DNA of 64,000 nt from Mycobacterium sp. WUMAC-067 (GTDB taxonomy: Bacteria; Actinomycetota; Actinomycetes; Mycobacteriales; Mycobacteriaceae). Where the stretch lies: assembly GCF_020217485.1 (NCBI RefSeq), contig NZ_JAEKMI010000007.1:124001-188000 (forward strand), written 5' to 3'. Made by a program: the position numbers and the translations under genes. Under the pieces are notes generated by a model, which made no database searches, was not told the DNA's origin, and worked only from the letters and a program-made list of their open reading frames with translations. Each line of letters begins with the position of its first letter. The first letter of the stretch is position 1. Shown in pieces: positions 28,420 to 36,576 of this stretch.

Positions 28420-29287
28420 GCCGAACACCGCACGGGGCGGATTCTGGCGCGACACGTGGCGGCGCTTGCACCGGCGCCCGAAGTTCATCGGTGCGGCACT
28501 GTTGATCGCGTTCATCGTTGCCGTCGCGATGTTTCCGGCGTTGTTCACATCCGTGGATCCGACTTATGCCGATCCCGGCCAGAGCCTGCTGCCCGCGTCG
28601 CGCGCGCACTGGTTCGGCACCGACTTGCAGGGCCACGACGTGTACGCGCGCACGGTGTATGGCGCGCGCGCCTCGGTCACGGTCGGCCTTGGGGCTGCCG
28701 CGATCGTGTTCGTCGTGGGCGGCGCGCTGGGCGCGTTGGCCGGCTTCTACGGCGGCTGGATCGACGCGGTGGTCTCCCGTGTCACCGACGTGTTCTTCGG
28801 GCTGCCGTTGCTGCTTGCCGCTATCGTGCTCATGCAGGTCCTGCACCATCGCACGGTGTGGACGGTGATCGCGATCCTCGCGTTGTTCGGTTGGCCGCAG
28901 GTGGCCAGGATCGCGCGCGGTGCGGTGCTCTCGGTGCGCGCCAGCGACTACGTCCTCGCCGCTAAAGCGTTGGGGATGAGCAGGTTTCAGATCATGCTCC
29001 GGCACGCGCTACCCAACGCCCTGGGCCCGGTCATCGCGGTGGCCACCATCGCCCTCGGCCTATTCATCGTCACCGAGGCCACGCTGTCTTACCTCGGTGT
29101 CGGATTGCCGACGTCGGTGGTGTCGTGGGGCGGCGACATCAATCTCGCCCAGACGCGGCTGCGGGCGGGCTCGCCCATCCTGTTCTATCCCGCCGGCGCC
29201 CTGGCCATGACCGTGCTGGCCTTCATGATGATGGGCGACGCGCTGCGCGACGCGCTGGATCCGGCGTCGAGGGCGTGGCGGGCATGA
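28412..29287 (+). CDS. dppC: Peptide ABC transporter permease DppC
   Basis: A 291-residue OppC/DppC-type permease. The N-terminal OppC_N segment precedes TDLQGHDVYARTVYGARASV, a family hallmark, and the EAA loop DYVLAAKALGMSRFQI lies in the last third. About six membrane helices are visible. Start ATG at 28412 overlaps dppB by 8 bases, and the stop overlaps the dppD start by 4, so translation is coupled through the operon. Confidence 0.95.
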   Translation: MAEPNTARGGFWRDTWRRLHRRPKFIGAALLIAFIVAVAMFPALFTSVDPTYADPGQSLLPASRAHWFGTDLQGHDVYARTVYGARASVTVGLGAAAIVFVVGGALGALAGFYGGWIDAVVSRVTDVFFGLPLLLAAIVLMQVLHHRTVWTVIAILALFGWPQVARIARGAVLSVRASDYVLAAKALGMSRFQIMLRHALPNALGPVIAVATIALGLFIVTEATLSYLGVGLPTSVVSWGGDINLAQTRLRAGSPILFYPAGALAMTVLAFMMMGDALRDALDPASRAWRA

Positions 29288-30921
29288 GCGCAACCGCCCC
29301 GCCACTGCTGTTGGTGGACGGCCTGGAAGTCAGTTTCGGCGGTCAGGCCGCGGTGTGTGGCCTGGACCTGTCCGTGCTGCCCGGTCAGACCGTCGCCGTC
29401 GTGGGCGAATCGGGATCGGGGAAATCCACCACCGCCGCGGCGATCCTCGGACTCCTTCCGCCGGGCGGGCGAATCACCGGCGGGCGCATCGTGTTCGACG
29501 GCGTCGACATCTCGGCCGCCGACCGCCGAGCGATGCGTGCGATCCGGGGTCGGGAGATCGGCTACATTCCGCAGGATCCGATGACCAACCTGAACCCGGT
29601 GTGGAAGGTCGGCTTTCAGATCCGGGAAGCGTTGCGGGCCAACACCTCCGACCCGCACACCCGCGAACGCGCGATGGAGCTGCTCGCCGCGGCGGGGATG
29701 TCGGACCCGGTGAAACACGCCGGGCGCTACCCGCATCAGCTGTCCGGCGGCATGTGCCAACGTGCGCTGATCGCGATCGGGTTGGCGGGCCGGCCGCGGC
29801 TGTTGATCGCCGACGAGCCGACGTCCGCGCTGGATGTCACGGTGCAGCGGCGTGTGCTCGACCACCTGCAGCGGCTCACCACCGAACTGGGCACGGCGCT
29901 ACTGCTGATCACGCACGACCTGGCCCTGGCCGCGGAGCGTGCCGAGTCCGTGGTCGTCGTCCATCGCGGCGTCGTGGTGGAATCCGGTGCGGCGCAGTCG
30001 ATCTTGCAAAGCCCGCAGCACGAATACACCCGCCGGCTGGTCGCCGCGGCTCCTGCACTGGCGGTCCGGGGCGCCGCGCGGTCGCGTCCGAGAGCCGGGC
30101 AGCCGGACGAGGGCGACGCCGACGAAATCCTCGTCGCCTCCGAGTTGACCAAGGTCTACCGCGAATCCCACGGTGTTCCGTGTCGGCGCGGCGAATTCCG
30201 CGCCGTCGATGCGGTGTCGTTTCGGCTGCGCCGCGCGCGCACGCTGGCGATCGCCGGGGAATCGGGGTCGGGAAAATCGACCCTGGCGCGGATGGTGCTC
30301 GGCCTGCTGCCGCCCACCTCGGGCGCGGTGGTTTTCGACGGCACCCGAATCGACGACGCGATGCCCCGGGACGCGCAGCTTGCTTTCCGCCGGCGGGTGC
30401 AGCCGGTGTTTCAAAATCCTTACAGCAGCCTGGATCCCATGTACTCGGTGTTTCGTGCCATCGAGGAACCGTTGCGGATTCACCGGGTCGGCGACCGCAG
30501 GCAGCGCGCACAAGCGGTGCATGACCTCGTCGACCAGGTGGCGCTGCCGTCGTCGGTATTGGATCGCCTGCCCCGCGAACTGTCCGGTGGCCAACGCCAA
30601 CGGGTGGCGATCGCTCGCGCGCTGGCGTTGCGTCCCGAAGTGCTGGTGTGCGACGAGGCGGTGTCCGCGCTCGACGTTCTGGTTCAGGCGCAGATCCTGG
30701 ACCTGCTGGCCGATCTGCAGGCCGAACTGGGCCTGGCCTACTTGTTCATCAGCCATGACCTCGCGGTGATCCGCCAGATCGCCGACGACGTGTTGGTGAT
30801 GCGCGCGGGCCGCGCGGTGGAGCACGCGCCCACCGAGGAGCTGTTCACTCGCCCCGGCCACGAGTACACGCGGCAGCTGTTGGAGGCCATCCCGCACGCG
30901 CGGACAATCCGACGGAGATAG
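29284..30921 (+). CDS. dppD: Peptide ABC transporter dual ATPase DppD
   Basis: A 545-residue protein that fuses two ABC ATPase domains (DppD- and DppF-like). Domain 1 has Walker A GESGSGKSTTAAAI, signature LSGGMCQRALIAIG and Walker B LLIADEPTSALD. Domain 2 (from about 280) has Walker A GESGSGKSTLARMV, signature LSGGQRQRVAIARA and Walker B VLVCDEAVSALD, where the usual DEP is DEA. The linker carries the charged stretch RSRPRAGQPDEGDADE. Start ATG at 29284 overlaps dppC by 4 bases. It powers peptide import. Confidence 0.95.
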   Translation: MSATAPPLLLVDGLEVSFGGQAAVCGLDLSVLPGQTVAVVGESGSGKSTTAAAILGLLPPGGRITGGRIVFDGVDISAADRRAMRAIRGREIGYIPQDPMTNLNPVWKVGFQIREALRANTSDPHTRERAMELLAAAGMSDPVKHAGRYPHQLSGGMCQRALIAIGLAGRPRLLIADEPTSALDVTVQRRVLDHLQRLTTELGTALLLITHDLALAAERAESVVVVHRGVVVESGAAQSILQSPQHEYTRRLVAAAPALAVRGAARSRPRAGQPDEGDADEILVASELTKVYRESHGVPCRRGEFRAVDAVSFRLRRARTLAIAGESGSGKSTLARMVLGLLPPTSGAVVFDGTRIDDAMPRDAQLAFRRRVQPVFQNPYSSLDPMYSVFRAIEEPLRIHRVGDRRQRAQAVHDLVDQVALPSSVLDRLPRELSGGQRQRVAIARALALRPEVLVCDEAVSALDVLVQAQILDLLADLQAELGLAYLFISHDLAVIRQIADDVLVMRAGRAVEHAPTEELFTRPGHEYTRQLLEAIPHARTIRRR

Positions 30922-30932
30922 GTTGTCAAGCT

Positions 30933-31691
30933 GTGACGGCTGATCCTCTGGCCCCCCTGATGGAACTGCCCGGCGTCGCCGAGGCGAGTGACCGCGCCCG
31001 CGAGGCGCTGGGGCGCGCCCATCGCCACCGGGCCAACTTGCGCGGCTGGCCCGTGACCGCCGCCGAGGCCGCGCTGCGGGCGGCGCGCGCGTCGTCGGTC
31101 CTCGACGGCGGCCCCATCCGGCTCGAGGATCTCGCCGACGCCGGAAAGGTCAGCGATCCGGTGTTCGCGGGCGCGCTCCGGGTGGCGCAGGCGCTCGAGG
31201 GCGGCGAAGGCCCCGTCGTGGGCATCTGGCGGCGCGCGCCCCTGCAGGCGCTTGCCCGTCTGCACATGCTGGCCGCGGCCGATCAGACCGACGCCGAGCA
31301 TCTGGGTCGCCCGCGCGCCGATGCCGGCGTAGGGCCGCGGCTGGAGCTGTTGGCGGAGTTGGTGAATGGCCGCACCCAGGCGCCGGCCCCGGTGATCGCC
31401 GCGGTCGCGCACGGTGAGTTGTTGACGCTGAAGCCATTCGGCAGTTCGGACGGCGTGGTCGCCCGCGCGGTGTCGAGGTTGGTGACCATCGCCAGCGGGC
31501 TGGACCCGCACGGCTTGGGGGTGCCCGAGGTCAGCTGGATGCGTCAGCCCGCGGCGTACCGCGACGCGGCACAGGGTTTCGCCGATGGCACGCGCGAGGG
31601 GGTGGGCGCGTGGCTGGTGCTGTGTTGCCGAGCGATGCAAGCCGGTGCGAAAGAGGCTCTGGCGATCGCCGACTCGATGTCGAATCGGTAG
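30933..31691 (+). CDS. Degenerate Fic-domain-like protein (Rv3662c-type)
   Basis: A 252-residue protein usually annotated as conserved hypothetical. Two segments look like Fic proteins. EAALRAARASSVLDGG (about 45-60) resembles the Fic N-terminal EALASSxIEG, and HGELLTLKPFGSSDGVVARA (160-179) resembles the Fic core H-x-F-x-x-IHPFxDGNGRxxR. In the core the catalytic histidine is replaced by Lys167 and the GNGR loop is SDGVV. If the fold is right, it is probably catalytically dead for AMP transfer or has a changed activity. The GTG at 30933 is 11 bases after dppD, so it may be co-transcribed. Conserved placement next to the Ssd/Tad locus and the small RNAs is notable. Confidence 0.75.
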   Translation: MTADPLAPLMELPGVAEASDRAREALGRAHRHRANLRGWPVTAAEAALRAARASSVLDGGPIRLEDLADAGKVSDPVFAGALRVAQALEGGEGPVVGIWRRAPLQALARLHMLAAADQTDAEHLGRPRADAGVGPRLELLAELVNGRTQAPAPVIAAVAHGELLTLKPFGSSDGVVARAVSRLVTIASGLDPHGLGVPEVSWMRQPAAYRDAAQGFADGTREGVGAWLVLCCRAMQAGAKEALAIADSMSNR

Positions 31692-31745
31692 CTGAAGCGG
31701 GGGGCGAAAGGCCGGGAAATCGGCACCGGAAAAGGGTCGGAAAAG

Positions 31746-32048
31746 TGTAGAGCGGGCGACGTTCCGAATGATCGGTCCGCCGCCCGCTAGCACGGGACTC
31801 GGTTACCAAGCGTGCATTTCGGGGCTGCGTGGGTTGGCCTCGGCGATCTTGCGACGCTTCTGGTTGCAGCCCCACCCAAAGGGCCGTCGACGCTTCCGCT
31901 TTTCGCAATTACGCAGGCCCGCAACACTTCTGCCATTTTCGCGGCTATGACTCCGCGTGGGTGCCGGGCACCGTGCTGGGCGCCCGGATCGGGAGATCGA
32001 ACCTTCTCTTCCGGATCGACCTAGGCCTCACCGGGCTTCCGTGGTTCC
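31746..32048 (-). ncRNA. Ms1/MTS2823-like 6S-type RNA
   Basis: A 449-base gap between convergent protein genes carries a likely small RNA on the minus strand. A promoter-like TAGTAGTA lies at 32053-32060, giving a start near 32048. The transcript would be about 300 nucleotides and end at a strong hairpin (31751-31788) with a T-run. A long internal hairpin pairs GGGGCTGC with GCAGCCCC. Position and orientation match my memory of M. tuberculosis MTS2823, located downstream of Rv3661 and opposite Rv3662c. Its M. smegmatis relative Ms1 binds core RNA polymerase in stationary phase. The exact ends are inferred. Confidence 0.8.
31751..31788 (-). terminator. Terminator hairpin of the Ms1/MTS2823-like RNA
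   Basis: On the minus strand AGCGGGCG pairs with CGCCCGCT, with further pairing of ACCGA and TCGG-type bases inside the loop. It is followed by CTACACTTTT, a short U-rich tail in the transcript. It may also stop readthrough toward the Fic-like gene. Confidence 0.65.
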
Positions 32049-32052
32049 TTTG

Positions 32053-32060
32053 TACTACTA
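32053..32060 (-). promoter_or_regulatory. Candidate -10 of the Ms1/MTS2823-like RNA
   Basis: Minus-strand TAGTAGTA, preceded about 18 bases upstream by TTGGGC (around 32079-32085). The downstream sequence AAGGAACCACGG would contain the transcript start. Weak match to a SigA-type promoter, supported mainly by the expected position of the RNA. Confidence 0.45.
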
Positions 32061-32140
32061 GACCCCTAGCACAGCAAGGCCCAATTTGGCGAATGCAGCC
32101 AAGGCGCATTGGATGGCGCGCCTCACGTGTTTGCTGTGGC

Positions 32141-32998
32141 CTAGAACGCGTAGCGGCGCAACAGCGAGTAGGTGACCGCGCCGGCGGCGAGCGCGCTGAT
32201 GCCCACCGCCGCGGTGGTGGCGATCGCCGCGCCGGACGGCGCCGGGATGCGGTCCCGCAAGGACACCGGGCGGGAGAAGGACATCACGGGCCAGCCGCGT
32301 TCGACGGCTTCCCTCCGCAACCCGCGGTCGGGATTGACGACGCTGGGGTGACCGACCGTCTCGAGCATCGGCAGGTCGGTGATCGAGTCGGAGTAGGCGT
32401 AGCAGTGTTCGAGCGGATAGCCCTCGCGAGCGGCCAGCTCGCGGATCGCTTGGACCTTGCCCTCGCCGTAGCAGTAGAACGCGATCTCGCCGGTGTACCG
32501 ACCGTCCTCGACGACCATCCGGGTGGCCATCGCGTGGGTGGCGCCCAGGGCCCGGGCGATCGGCGCGACGATTTCCTCGCCCGAGGCCGAGACCACCACG
32601 ACGTCACGCCCGCACAATTTGTGGGCGGCGATCAGATCGGCGGCTTCGGCGAACACCAGCGGGGTCACGATGTCGTGCAGCGTCTCGTTGACGATCGATT
32701 TGACCTGTTCCACGTCCCAGCCGGTGCACATATTGGTCATGTGCGCCCGCATCCGATCCATCTGGTCATGATCGGCACCGGAGAGCAAATAGATGAACTG
32801 GGCGTAGCTGGACTTGAGCACGGCGCGGCGATTGAGCAGGCCCTGTGCGAAAAACGGTTTGCTGAACGCCAGCGTGCTGGACTTGGCGATGATCGTCTTG
32901 TCGAGGTCGAAGAAGGCCGCCGTGCGGGCGCGGGACGTGGTGCTTGCCGCTGATTGGCCCGCGGCTGACTGCTCGGCAGCCGGGTCGAAGACGGTCAC
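32141..32998 (-). CDS. HAD-family phosphoserine-phosphatase-like protein (SerB-like)
   Basis: A 285-residue HAD-IB hydrolase, corresponding to Rv3661. Motif I is AAFFDLDKTIIAKSS, motif II the serine/threonine in VVVSASGEEIV, and motif IV YAYSDSITDLPMLE. A C-terminal hydrophobic segment (about 258-280) suggests a membrane tail. Such proteins (HAD subfamily IB, PSPase-like hydrolases) occur next to pilus/septum-site genes in actinobacteria; substrate is unknown. The start is GTG at 32998 (VTVFDPAAEQ), which gives the family length; the upstream in-frame extension to 33163 overlaps the 6C RNA promoter region and looks non-coding. Confidence 0.85.
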   Translation of the reverse strand: MTVFDPAAEQSAAGQSAASTTSRARTAAFFDLDKTIIAKSSTLAFSKPFFAQGLLNRRAVLKSSYAQFIYLLSGADHDQMDRMRAHMTNMCTGWDVEQVKSIVNETLHDIVTPLVFAEAADLIAAHKLCGRDVVVVSASGEEIVAPIARALGATHAMATRMVVEDGRYTGEIAFYCYGEGKVQAIRELAAREGYPLEHCYAYSDSITDLPMLETVGHPSVVNPDRGLRREAVERGWPVMSFSRPVSLRDRIPAPSGAAIATTAAVGISALAAGAVTYSLLRRYAF

Positions 32999-33151
32999 GG
33001 ACCCAGCATAGGTCGGCGGTGCCGTCGTGCCGTGGTCCCGCACCGGAAATGGCCGCTCAGGGCCGTGCGGGTGGCCGGTGGAGCAGTGTTTTCGCGGCTC
33101 AAGGTCATTTTTCAGTAAATGATCTATTGCGTTATTGCGGACTGTCATGTG

Positions 33152-33157
33152 TATAGT
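33152..33157 (+). promoter_or_regulatory. -10 box of the 6C small RNA
   Basis: TATAGT in a strongly AT-rich stretch (about 33110-33165) just before the first hairpin of the RNA. An exact -35 is uncertain; TTGCGT at 33127-33132 is one option, with a spacer of 19 bases. Confidence 0.6.
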
Positions 33158-33163
33158 AAGCAT

Positions 33164-33259
33164 TACTCGGCCTGAGCCGAGGGTGTATCAGCCCGACCCC
33201 CCGGGGCTGATGCACGACGACCCTCGCCTCCTCCCCCCCTGGCGGGGGTCGTCCCTTTT
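33164..33259 (+). ncRNA. 6C small RNA (B11-type)
   Basis: A compact structured RNA of about 95 nucleotides. Near the 5' end is a small hairpin CTCGGC-CTGA-GCCGAG. The first main hairpin pairs ATCAGCCC (33187-33194) with GGGCTGAT (33204-33211) around a loop with exactly six cytosines. The second pairs ACGACCCTCGCC (33217-33228) with GGCGGGGGTCGT (33241-33252) around a loop with seven cytosines, then CCCTTTTCTC. Two C-rich-loop hairpins define the actinobacterial 6C RNA family. Position between the SerB-like gene and ssd matches M. tuberculosis B11. The RNA is known to regulate targets by C-rich loop pairing with G-rich mRNA sites. Confidence 0.9.
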
Positions 33260-33447
33260 CTCGGGTCTTTTTGGGCCGTTTCCCCCCGGTTTCGGGCGCT
33301 GGGATTGGCCCTCGATGCGTTGCGGGGAGTTCGTCCGTCGTCGCTGGCGCACCGCCGCCGCGCGCGGTTTGTGCACACTCACGTCTCTATCCCCAAATCC
33401 GCGTTTGGGACTGGTGTGCCAAGGTTGGGGCCCCGCACAGTGGGCGG

Positions 33448-34569
33448 ATGACCGGCACCTCCACGACCGAAGCCGCCCACCGCGCCGAGGGTTCTGCGGG
33501 TGTATTGGCGATGCTGGCGGAGCCCGAACTGCGCGCCGAGGTGGAGCGCGTGGCGGCAGCGGCCGGGATTCGCGTCGTGCATGCCGGCGACGCGACGCCG
33601 GTGAGCCGCAAGACCTGGGCGGCGGCCGCGGCCATCGTGCTGGACGCGGGGGCCGCGGTGCGCTGCGAGCGCTGGGCGCTGCCACGCCGCGATCACGTGA
33701 CCGTAGTGACCGCGGCCGAGCCCGACCCGACGACGTGGGCGGCCGCCGTCGGCGTCGGCGCCGGGCACGTGCTGCGACTGCCCGGGCACGCGGCCGAGCT
33801 GGTTGGTGAACTCGCCGAAGCCGCCGAGTCGTCGCGCGACGACGGGTCGCGCGGCCACGCGGTCGCCGTCATCGGGGGCTGCGGCGGCGCCGGCGCCTCT
33901 GTGCTCGCGGTCGCCCTGGCTCACGCCGCCAGCGAAGCGCTGCTGGTGGACCTCGACCCGTGGGGTGGCGGCATCGAATTGTTGCTCGGCGGTGAAAACG
34001 CGCCGGGGTTGCGCTGGCCGGACCTTGCGCTGCGCGGTGGGCGGCTCACCTGGCCGGCGGTGCGCGATGCGTTGCCGCGACACCGCGGAATCAGCGTGCT
34101 CTCCGGAACTCGGCGCGGGTACGAGGTGGACGCCGGGGCGGTGCACGCCATCGTCGAGGCGGGCCGTCGGGGCGCGGTCAGCGTGATCTGCGACCTGCCT
34201 CGCCGCTTCACCGACGCGACCCAGGCCGCCTTGAGCGCCGCCGACCTTGTCGTGGTCGCCAGCCGCTGTGACGTGCGGGCCTGCGCGGCGACCACGGCGA
34301 TGGCGCCGGCCCTGGCGTCCGTCAATCCCAACGTGGGCCTGGTGGTGCGGGGACCGTCGCCGGGAGGACTGCGGGCGGCGGAGGTCGCCGAGATCGCCGG
34401 CCTGCCGTTGCTGGCGGCGATCAAAGCGCAGCCGCAACTCGGCGAGCAGGTGGAACGCGGCGGCCTGCGATTGGGGCGGCGGTCGGCGCTCGCGGCGGCG
34501 GCCCGCGAGGTGCTTGGGGTGCTGCCGCCCGCCGGCGCGCGGGCGGCGCGGAACGGTCGGGCGGCGTGA
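33448..34569 (+). CDS. ssd: Septum-site/TadZ-like MinD-family protein Ssd
   Basis: A 373-residue CpaE/TadZ/MinD-type protein. The N-terminal region (about 15-130) resembles a pseudo-receiver domain, followed by a MinD-like domain. The P-loop is GGCGGAGAS (143-151): it lacks the catalytic lysine expected in KGGxGKT/S, so ATP hydrolysis is doubtful. Other parts are kept, such as LLVDLDPWGGGIELLLG and a VICDLPRRFTDA switch-like stretch. The M. tuberculosis homologue (Rv3660c) alters septation and dormancy-like gene expression when overexpressed. It is the first gene of the tad-like operon, overlapping tadA by 4 bases. The ATG at 33448 is selected since upstream sequence overlaps non-coding DNA. 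Confidence 0.88.
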   Translation: MTGTSTTEAAHRAEGSAGVLAMLAEPELRAEVERVAAAAGIRVVHAGDATPVSRKTWAAAAAIVLDAGAAVRCERWALPRRDHVTVVTAAEPDPTTWAAAVGVGAGHVLRLPGHAAELVGELAEAAESSRDDGSRGHAVAVIGGCGGAGASVLAVALAHAASEALLVDLDPWGGGIELLLGGENAPGLRWPDLALRGGRLTWPAVRDALPRHRGISVLSGTRRGYEVDAGAVHAIVEAGRRGAVSVICDLPRRFTDATQAALSAADLVVVASRCDVRACAATTAMAPALASVNPNVGLVVRGPSPGGLRAAEVAEIAGLPLLAAIKAQPQLGEQVERGGLRLGRRSALAAAAREVLGVLPPAGARAARNGRAA

Positions 34570-35729
34570 GTGGTTCGCTGATCGAGCGCGTCCGCGAGCG
34601 ACTGGCCGGCGAAGCCGGGCCGCTGGGGCCTTCGGTGGTGGCCGCCGCGATCCGGGCCGAGTCCGGCGGGATGCTCGGCGACACCGAGGTGCTGGCCAAT
34701 CTCCGCGTGCTGCAGACCGAACTCACCGGCGCCGGCGTTCTCGAACCGCTGCTGTGCGCGGACGGTACGACCGACGTCTTGGTCACGGCACCGGACGCGG
34801 TATGGGTCGACGACGGCAACGGCTTGCGCCGAACGGGGATTCGCTTCCGTGACGAGGCCGCGGTGCGGCGCTTGGCGCAGCGACTGGCGCTGGCCGCCGG
34901 ACGGCGGCTGGACGACGCGCAGCCCTGGGTAGACGGCGAGCTGACCGGCATCGGGGCCGGGGGGTTCGCGGTGCGGCTACATGCCGTGCTGCCGCCGGTG
35001 GCCGCCGCGGGCACCTGTTTGTCGCTGCGGGTGCTGCGGCCGGCCAGTCAGGACTTGGCGGCCCTGACCGCCGCGGGTGCGATCGAGCCCGCGGCCGCTG
35101 CGCTGGTCGCCGACATCATCGCCGCCCGGCTGGCGTTTTTGGTGAGCGGCGGAACCGGCGCGGGCAAGACGACTTTGCTGGCCGCGATGTTGGGCGCCGT
35201 GCCGCCCGCCGAACGGATCGTCTGCGTCGAGGATGCCGCCGAATTGGCGCCGCGGCACCCGCATCTGGTGAAACTCGTCGCGCGGTGCGCCAACGTCGAA
35301 GGCGTCGGCGAAGTCCCGGTGCGCCAACTGGTCCGGCAGGCGCTGCGGATGCGGCCCGACCGCATCGTGGTCGGCGAGGTCAGGGGCGCCGAAGTGGTCG
35401 ACCTGCTGGCCGCGCTGAACACCGGGCACGACGGGGGCGCGGGCACCGTGCACGCCAACAACCCCGGCGAGGTCCCCGCACGCCTGGAAGCGCTGGGCGC
35501 GCTCGGCGGTCTCGATCGGGCGGCCCTGCACAGCCAACTCGCCGCGGCCGTGCAGGTGCTACTGCATGTCGAACGCGACCGCACCGGTCGGCGGCGACTC
35601 GCTGAAATCGCTGTGCTGCAACCGGTTCGAGGACAGGTCCGGGCGGTCACGGTGTGGCACGCGGATCGGGGGATGACCGACGACGCCCCGCAACTGCGGC
35701 GCGTCCTGCAAAGCCGGATGCCGGCGTGA
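34566..35729 (+). CDS. tadA: Tad/Flp pilus assembly secretion ATPase TadA
   Basis: A 387-residue type II/IV secretion ATPase, corresponding to Rv3659c. Walker A is SGGTGAGKTTLLAAML, the Asp box and Walker B stretch includes RIVVGEVRGAEVVDLL, and the His box is GHDGGAGTVHANNPGE. The N-terminal domain (about 1-130) is the usual TadA/CpaF regulatory domain. Such ATPases drive assembly of Flp pili. Start GTG at 34566 overlaps ssd by 4 bases; the stop overlaps tadB by 4 bases. Confidence 0.93.
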   Translation: MSGSLIERVRERLAGEAGPLGPSVVAAAIRAESGGMLGDTEVLANLRVLQTELTGAGVLEPLLCADGTTDVLVTAPDAVWVDDGNGLRRTGIRFRDEAAVRRLAQRLALAAGRRLDDAQPWVDGELTGIGAGGFAVRLHAVLPPVAAAGTCLSLRVLRPASQDLAALTAAGAIEPAAAALVADIIAARLAFLVSGGTGAGKTTLLAAMLGAVPPAERIVCVEDAAELAPRHPHLVKLVARCANVEGVGEVPVRQLVRQALRMRPDRIVVGEVRGAEVVDLLAALNTGHDGGAGTVHANNPGEVPARLEALGALGGLDRAALHSQLAAAVQVLLHVERDRTGRRRLAEIAVLQPVRGQVRAVTVWHADRGMTDDAPQLRRVLQSRMPA

Positions 35730-36526
35730 ACGGCCCGCAGGCCGGCGCGCTGCTGTTGTCGCTCGCGCTGGTGGTCGGTCGGCCCTCGCCCCGGCGCCGG
35801 CTCCGTCCGGCGGCGTCGCCGCGCCGGCGGCTCCCGTCGAACGGGCTTCGCGGCGCGGGCTGGGTGGCTGTGGGTGTGGGCTGCGCCGCCCTGGTCCTGC
35901 TGCCGCTGACGACCGTTCTGTGCTTCGCGGTCGTGGGCGCGACCGTGAGCCTGCGCTATCGGCGTCGCCGCCGCATGCGACGCGCGACGCGGGAGGGCCG
36001 CGCGCTGGAAACCGCGCTCGATGTGCTCGTCGGTGAGCTGCGGGCGGGCTCCCATCCGGTGCGCGCGTTCGGCGTCGCCGCCGACGAGACCGCCGGCGCG
36101 GTCGCGGACTCGCTGCGCTCGGTGGCGGCGCGGGCCCGGTTGGGTGCCGATGTCGCGGCCGGGCTGGCCGCCGCCGCACGCTCGTCGGCGCTACCCGCGC
36201 ATTGGGAGCGGCTCGCGCTGTGCTGGCGGCTGGCCAGTGACAATGGGTTGGGAATAGCGACCCTGATGCGCGCCGCCCAGCGCGATATCGCTGAGCGGCA
36301 ACGGTTCTCGGCGCGCGTTGCATCGAGCCTGGCCGGTGCGCGCGCGACCGCGGCGATACTGGCCGCCCTGCCGGTGCTCGGGGTGCTGCTGGGTCAACTG
36401 ATCGGGGCCCGACCGCTGGCCTTCCTGCTGGGCGGGCATGTGGGCGGGTGGCTCTTGCTCATCGGTTCGACGCTGGCCTGCGGCGGGCTGTTGTGGTCGG
36501 ACCGCATCGTCGATCGGGTGGCGTGA
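35726..36526 (+). CDS. tadB: Tad pilus inner-membrane platform protein TadB
   Basis: A 266-residue protein, the same length as Rv3658c. A T2SS-F-type domain (about 110-230) is recognised by ALDVLVGELRAGSHPVRAFG and a following cluster of small-residue helices. Membrane segments lie at about 45-85 and 210-260. The start is GTG at 35726, which overlaps the tadA stop. It forms the platform with TadC through which the ATPase moves pilin. Confidence 0.88.
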   Translation: MNGPQAGALLLSLALVVGRPSPRRRLRPAASPRRRLPSNGLRGAGWVAVGVGCAALVLLPLTTVLCFAVVGATVSLRYRRRRRMRRATREGRALETALDVLVGELRAGSHPVRAFGVAADETAGAVADSLRSVAARARLGADVAAGLAAAARSSALPAHWERLALCWRLASDNGLGIATLMRAAQRDIAERQRFSARVASSLAGARATAAILAALPVLGVLLGQLIGARPLAFLLGGHVGGWLLLIGSTLACGGLLWSDRIVDRVA

Positions 36527-36576
36527 TGAACCGCGCCGGTGACGATGCAGAGCGAAGCGATGAGGAGGAGCGGCGC

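Noticed and set aside
33164..33300. Start of ssd in the C-rich region at 33271
   Set aside because: The open frame overlaps DNA just after the 6C RNA, while the ATG at 33448 begins family-like sequence.
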